Shown in pieces: positions 4,824 to 5,239 of a stretch of DNA of 5,239 nucleotides (the stretch's first letter is position 1; each line of letters begins with the position of its first letter). A program made the position numbers and the translations under genes. Source of the DNA: an uncultured Eubacteriales bacterium (lineage in GTDB: Bacteria; Bacillota; Clostridia; Christensenellales; Aristaeellaceae); assembly GCA_900548125.1 (NCBI GenBank), contig URJN01000164.1:1-5239 (forward strand), written 5' to 3'. The notes below the pieces were generated by a model that saw only the letters and a list, made by a program, of their open reading frames with translations, did no database searches and was not told the origin of the DNA.

Positions 4824-5239
4824 TTATGCACGGACAACGCCCTTGCGGATGATGATGTTTCCGTAAAGCGCCGTTTCGCCCGTCTGAACAACAGCATACG
4901 CGGCACGCGCACGCTCCATAAATGCGTCATGATCCATCATATCGAATTGCGCGGTCGGCAGTTCGGTATCCGCCGCCTCGCGGAACGCCTTCCAAATCGG
5001 AGCCTTGTCCTCGGGGAACATGCCCTGCGGAACCTCCATGACCGCCAGCGGCGCGGTCACAAAGTCATCCAGCGGGAAAAGCGTCAGCAGCGCGCGCATG
5101 ACGTCCGCACAGCCGTGACCGTCACAGCGGATGCAGCGTTTGCCAATCGACGCGCCCGGGAAATTGGCGTCGGCGAGAACAAGCTCGTCCCCGTGACCCA
5201 TTTCTGCGATGAGCTTGAGCAATTCGGGACTGATGAGGG
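4824..5239 (-). CDS. fucU: RbsD/FucU family sugar mutarotase, 5' end cut off
   Basis: A RbsD/FucU family protein, most like L-fucose mutarotase, which interconverts alpha and beta anomers of L-fucose (or ribose pyranose/furanose forms in RbsD). The visible 137 residues start with LISPELLKLIAEMGHGDELV and include the catalytic-region GHGD and the ADANFP segment. They end with ALYGNIIIRKG, the conserved C-terminal Tyr/Asn motif. A TTG at 5222 could be taken as the start, but the frame stays open to the window edge and the residues before it (LISPE) match the family, so the true start lies just outside and only about five residues should be missing. No fucose or ribose catabolic genes are seen in the window; they may lie to the right. 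It is the first visible gene of the leftward operon. Confidence 0.88.
   Translation of the reverse strand, partial: LISPELLKLIAEMGHGDELVLADANFPGASIGKRCIRCDGHGCADVMRALLTLFPLDDFVTAPLAVMEVPQGMFPEDKAPIWKAFREAADTELPTAQFDMMDHDAFMERARAAYAVVQTGETALYGNIIIRKGVVRA

Noticed and set aside
5220..5222. TTG as the true start of the FucU protein
   Set aside because: Residues encoded upstream (LISPE) match the conserved family N-terminus, so the gene continues past the window edge.

Overview
The window is a compact piece of bacterial chromosome with fairly GC-rich coding sequence and strong GGAG-type ribosome binding sites. It also has ATGA/GTGA overlaps between genes, a split (two-gene) ThrE-type exporter and an EFR1-type flavodoxin/ferredoxin protein. 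These traits together fit a GC-rich anaerobic member of Bacillota, probably class Clostridia (for example a gut lineage). This is an inference from gene style and family, not a proven placement. There are no tRNAs, rRNAs, CRISPR arrays, transposases or prophage genes.

Layout: positions 1-158 hold no convincing gene. They look like a divergent control region, with a near-consensus leftward promoter (62-90) whose -35 box lies in an inverted repeat, and a rightward extended -10 promoter (130-138). Four genes and then one more run rightward. First is a secreted metallo-beta-lactamase-fold hydrolase related to the C-terminal domain of ComEC (159-974). Next are the two halves of a threonine/serine exporter (1038-1796 and 1793-2278, overlapping by 4 bp). 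After a 212-bp gap containing structured RNA, a strong hairpin and a promoter, the two-subunit branched-chain amino acid exporter AzlC/AzlD follows (2491-3240 and 3237-3548, overlapping by 4 bp). Three genes run leftward from the right edge: fucU (5' end cut by the window edge), an EFR1-like flavodoxin/2[4Fe-4S] ferredoxin protein, and ogt, a DNA O6-alkylguanine methyltransferase. They are packed with a 3-nt gap and a 4-bp overlap. The ogt coding region runs 62 bp into the end of azlD, so the two operons converge tail-to-tail with overlapping coding sequence.

How the genes may work together: the rightward half is an amino acid efflux module (Thr/Ser plus Ile/Leu/Val classes), which could relieve amino acid excess, for example during peptide-based growth. 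The secreted hydrolase in front of it has no known link to export. The leftward operon joins sugar anomer interconversion, an iron-sulfur flavoprotein and DNA alkyl repair, and I see no single pathway that explains it. All seven protein families are recognisable, and I did not find a convincing undescribed system. The most interesting points are regulatory and architectural: a promoter whose -35 sits in a terminator loop, the azlD/ogt coding overlap with an extra Ogt tail, and the possibility of long antisense transcription across azlCD.
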